Part shown: one piece after another, positions 3,885 to 6,354 of the stretch | Position numbering within the stretch: the stretch's first letter is position 1 | Layout of the letters: each line of letters starts with the position of its first letter | From: an uncultured Polyangiaceae bacterium | GTDB lineage: Bacteria > Myxococcota_A > Polyangia > Polyangiales > Houyiibacteriaceae | Assembly: GCA_947258625.1 (NCBI GenBank) | Contig: CAMYJN010000147.1 | Coordinates: 1 to 6,354, forward strand | Direction: 5' to 3' | DNA length: 6,354 nt | Notes under the pieces: generated by a model | Databases searched by the model: none | Told to the model about the DNA's origin: nothing | The model's input: only the letters and a program-made list of their open reading frames with translations | Program-made: the position numbers and the translations under genes

Positions 3885-6354
3885 ATGTCCGCGCTACGCT
3901 TCGGTAAAAAGAACAAGGGCCATGGGAAAAACGGGAACGGTGAGGTCAAGTACCCCGGTTCCCGCGCCGCGCTGGACGGCAACAGCGCGGTGATCATGTG
4001 TGAGCGCGAGTCGAGCGATGCTGCTGGCGCTTACCCGATCACGCCCTCGACTCAGATGGGCGAGTACTGGGCGGAAGCCGCCGCTCGCGGACACATCAAC
4101 GTGTCGGGGCGTCCTCTGATCTTCATCGAGCCCGAAGGCGAGCATGCGGCGGCCGCGGTCACCGCCGGCATGGCGATGACCGGCATGCGTTCGGCAAACT
4201 TCTCATCCGGCCAGGGCATCGCGTACATGCACGAGTCGCTCTACGCGGCGGTGGGCAAGAGGCTGACTTACGTGTTGAACGTCGGCGCACGGGCGATGAC
4301 CAAGTCGACCCTGAACGTGCACGCCGGGCACGACGACTATCACTGCGTAGACGACACGGGCTTTTTTCAGATGTTCGCCAAGGACGCACAGTCTGCGGCG
4401 GACTTGAACATCATCTCGCACAGGATTGCCGAATTGTCCCTCACGCCCGGGGTCATCGCCCAGGATGGTTTCCTCACGACGCATCTCATCGAGTCATTGA
4501 TGGTGCCGGAGCGGGAGCTCATCGCCGAGTACCTGGGTCGACCGGACGACATCATCGAGACGCCCACACCCGCGCAGAAGATCATCTACGGCGAAACCCG
4601 TCGGCGTATCCCGCTGCTCTGGGACGTGGACAACCCGGTGATGTCCGGGCTGGTCGAAAACCAGGACTCCTACATGCAGAGCGTGGCCGCCCAGCGGCCG
4701 TTCTTCTTCGATCACATCCAGGCTCTGAGCGAACGGGCGTTCGAAGAATTCTACGCGCTCACGGGTCGTCACTACAGCCGGGTGATGACCTACCGGGCCG
4801 ACGACGCCGACTACTTGATCGTGGGACAAGGCAGCATGATCCCCTCTGCCGAAGCCGTCGTGGACTACCTGCGAGAATCCCGAGGTCTCAAGGTCGGTGT
4901 GGTGGACATGCTGATGTTCCGTCCGTTCCCCGGTGATTTCATTGGAAGGATCGTCCAGGGAAAAAAGGGCGTTGCCGTGCTGGAGCGGCTCGATCAGCCG
5001 CTTGCGGTCGACTTGCCTCTGATGCGAGAGATCCGCGCGACGATCAGCAAGTGCCTCGAAAACGGGAAAGACCCGAAGCATCCAGCCTACCCTGAGCTGG
5101 CCACGTACAAGTCCCTGAACGACGCGCCGGAGCTGTACTCCGGCTCCTTCGGCATGGGCAGCCGCGACCTGCAGCCCGAGGGCATCGTCGGCGCGGTCGA
5201 GAACATGCTCGACGGCGGCGCAAAGAAGAAGCTGTTCTACCTTTCGATCGATTTCCTGCGGGACGAGGCGATCACGCCGAAGCAGGAGATGTATCAGCAG
5301 ACCATCCAAGAGGCGTATCCCGAGGTCAAGGAGCTCGCGGTTCGGGGCTCGGAAAACCCCAACCTGATGCCCAAGGACAGCATCACCGTTCGGTTTCACT
5401 CGATCGGCGGCTGGGGTGCGATCACGACGGGCAAGAACCTCGCGATGACGCTGTTCGATCTCTTGGGCTACCACATGAAGGCCAACCCGAAGTACGGCTC
5501 GGAGAAGAAGGGCCAGCCGACCACTTACTATCTGTCGGCGGCGCCGGAGCCGATCAAGATCAACTGCGAGTACTTCTACGTCGACGTCGTGCTGTCGCCC
5601 GACCCGAACGTCTTCGGGCACACCAACGCGCTGGCCGGGCTCAAAGAGGGCGGCGTCTTCATCATCCAGAGTGACGAGGCTTCGCCTGAAGAGCTCTGGG
5701 CGAGCATTTCGCCGACCTACCAGAAGATCATCATCGACAAGAAGATCAAGGTCTACTACTTGGACGCGTTCCAGATCGCCCGCGACGAGGCGACCGACCC
5801 CGAGCTCCAGCTCCGGATGCAGGGCATCGCGTTCCAAGGTGCGTTCTTTGCTGCCTCGCCGGTGATGGCGCAGGCGGGTTTCACCCAAGAAAAGCTACTC
5901 GACGCCATTCACGACCAGCTTCAGGAGAAGTTTGGCTCCAAGGGACGCAGGGTCGTCGAAGACAACGTCCGAGTGGTGAAGCGCGGTTTCGAGGAGATCC
6001 GCGAGCTGGTCCCGGGCCCGATTACCAAAGTCGGCAGCAAGGCGACCGACGGCAAGCGAAAGCTCCCGATGATGGTGAAGCCGCTTCCCCAGAGCAAGGC
6101 GCCCATGAGCGACATCCACCGCTTCTGGGAGCAGACGGGCAGCTTTTACGCACGCGGCATGGGCAACGACAACCTCACCGATCCGTTCATCGGGCTCGGC
6201 GTCATGCCGCCCTCCACGGCGCTGTTCCGGGACATGACCGGGATCCGTTTCGATCACCCCGAATGGATCCCCGAGAACTGCACCGCCTGTGGCGACTGTT
6301 ACACCGTCTGCCCCGACACGGCGATTCCCGGGCTGGTGAACGAAGTGGGCCAGG
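3885..6354 (+). CDS. nifJ: Single-chain pyruvate/2-oxoacid:ferredoxin oxidoreductase, N-terminal 823 residues (3' end outside window)
   Basis: This thiamine-diphosphate and iron-sulfur enzyme converts a 2-oxoacid such as pyruvate plus CoA to acyl-CoA and CO2, reducing ferredoxin. The frame runs off the window; full-length single-chain enzymes have roughly 1,200 residues or more. Domain I (about 30-215) has 'YPITPST' (Thr53), Glu86 in 'EPEGEHAAAA' and Arg136 in 'VGARAM'. These align with Thr31, Glu64 and Arg114 of the Desulfovibrio africanus enzyme, which bind substrate and activate the cofactor. Domain II follows, with 'YLIVGQGSMIPSAEAV' (310-325) and 'DMLMFRPFP' (341-349). Domain III, the gamma-type domain, starts at about 500 with 'HSIGGWGAITTGKNLA' (505-520). 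A ferredoxin domain begins with C799-x2-C802-x2-C805-x3-C809-P. The second cluster motif and the thiamine-binding domain should lie beyond the end. A charged leader of about 30 residues ('GKKNKGHGKNGNGEVK') precedes domain I. The first domain diverges from the classic type ('HAGHDDYHCVDDTGFF'), so the substrate need not be pyruvate, and the nifJ symbol denotes family only. Confidence 0.92.
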   Translation, partial: MSALRFGKKNKGHGKNGNGEVKYPGSRAALDGNSAVIMCERESSDAAGAYPITPSTQMGEYWAEAAARGHINVSGRPLIFIEPEGEHAAAAVTAGMAMTGMRSANFSSGQGIAYMHESLYAAVGKRLTYVLNVGARAMTKSTLNVHAGHDDYHCVDDTGFFQMFAKDAQSAADLNIISHRIAELSLTPGVIAQDGFLTTHLIESLMVPERELIAEYLGRPDDIIETPTPAQKIIYGETRRRIPLLWDVDNPVMSGLVENQDSYMQSVAAQRPFFFDHIQALSERAFEEFYALTGRHYSRVMTYRADDADYLIVGQGSMIPSAEAVVDYLRESRGLKVGVVDMLMFRPFPGDFIGRIVQGKKGVAVLERLDQPLAVDLPLMREIRATISKCLENGKDPKHPAYPELATYKSLNDAPELYSGSFGMGSRDLQPEGIVGAVENMLDGGAKKKLFYLSIDFLRDEAITPKQEMYQQTIQEAYPEVKELAVRGSENPNLMPKDSITVRFHSIGGWGAITTGKNLAMTLFDLLGYHMKANPKYGSEKKGQPTTYYLSAAPEPIKINCEYFYVDVVLSPDPNVFGHTNALAGLKEGGVFIIQSDEASPEELWASISPTYQKIIIDKKIKVYYLDAFQIARDEATDPELQLRMQGIAFQGAFFAASPVMAQAGFTQEKLLDAIHDQLQEKFGSKGRRVVEDNVRVVKRGFEEIRELVPGPITKVGSKATDGKRKLPMMVKPLPQSKAPMSDIHRFWEQTGSFYARGMGNDNLTDPFIGLGVMPPSTALFRDMTGIRFDHPEWIPENCTACGDCYTVCPDTAIPGLVNEVGQ

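Noticed and set aside
4494..5888. 464-codon open frame on the minus strand
   Set aside because: It lies entirely inside the oxidoreductase gene. Its protein is rich in Arg, Val, Asp and His with no domain pattern, typical of antisense frames in GC-rich codon usage.

Overview
The window is GC-rich, densely coding bacterial chromosome. A DUF3604 protein, a long glutathione S-transferase-like protein, small secreted and beta-barrel-like proteins, and a single-chain 2-oxoacid:ferredoxin oxidoreductase beside an RnfB-like iron-sulfur protein fit an uncultured Myxococcota or other delta-proteobacterial-type organism. That is inference from gene content; no rRNA or other marker gene is present. I see no tRNA, insertion sequence, CRISPR array or phage gene.

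Layout. Positions 2-478 (+) hold the C-terminal end of a DUF3604 protein whose 5' part lies outside the window. Twelve bases later, after a perfect Shine-Dalgarno that overlaps its stop codon, comes a GST-like gene (491-1678, +) that appears to start at CTG. It converges on, and overlaps by 14 bases, a minus-strand beta-barrel-like reading frame (1665 to about 2201) that lacks an export signal and looks 5'-truncated. Upstream of that on the minus strand is a small secreted protein gene (2279-2833). A strong GC-rich hairpin (2202-2230) sits between these two.

From a divergent junction (2834-2985) a plus-strand redox pair begins: a membrane-anchored RnfB-like polyferredoxin (2986-3852) and, 32 bases downstream, the first 823 residues of a large pyruvate:ferredoxin oxidoreductase-type enzyme (3885 to the window end, still open).

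How they work together. The redox pair is the most interesting part. The oxidoreductase should oxidise a 2-oxoacid with CoA and release low-potential electrons. The co-oriented RnfB-like protein could take those electrons at the membrane. No RnfA, C, D, E or G gene is visible next to it. Its last ferredoxin domain has lost exactly the four cysteines of one cluster while keeping the four of the other. The DUF3604 and GST genes form a separate, tightly spaced pair; nothing in the sequence ties them to the redox pair.
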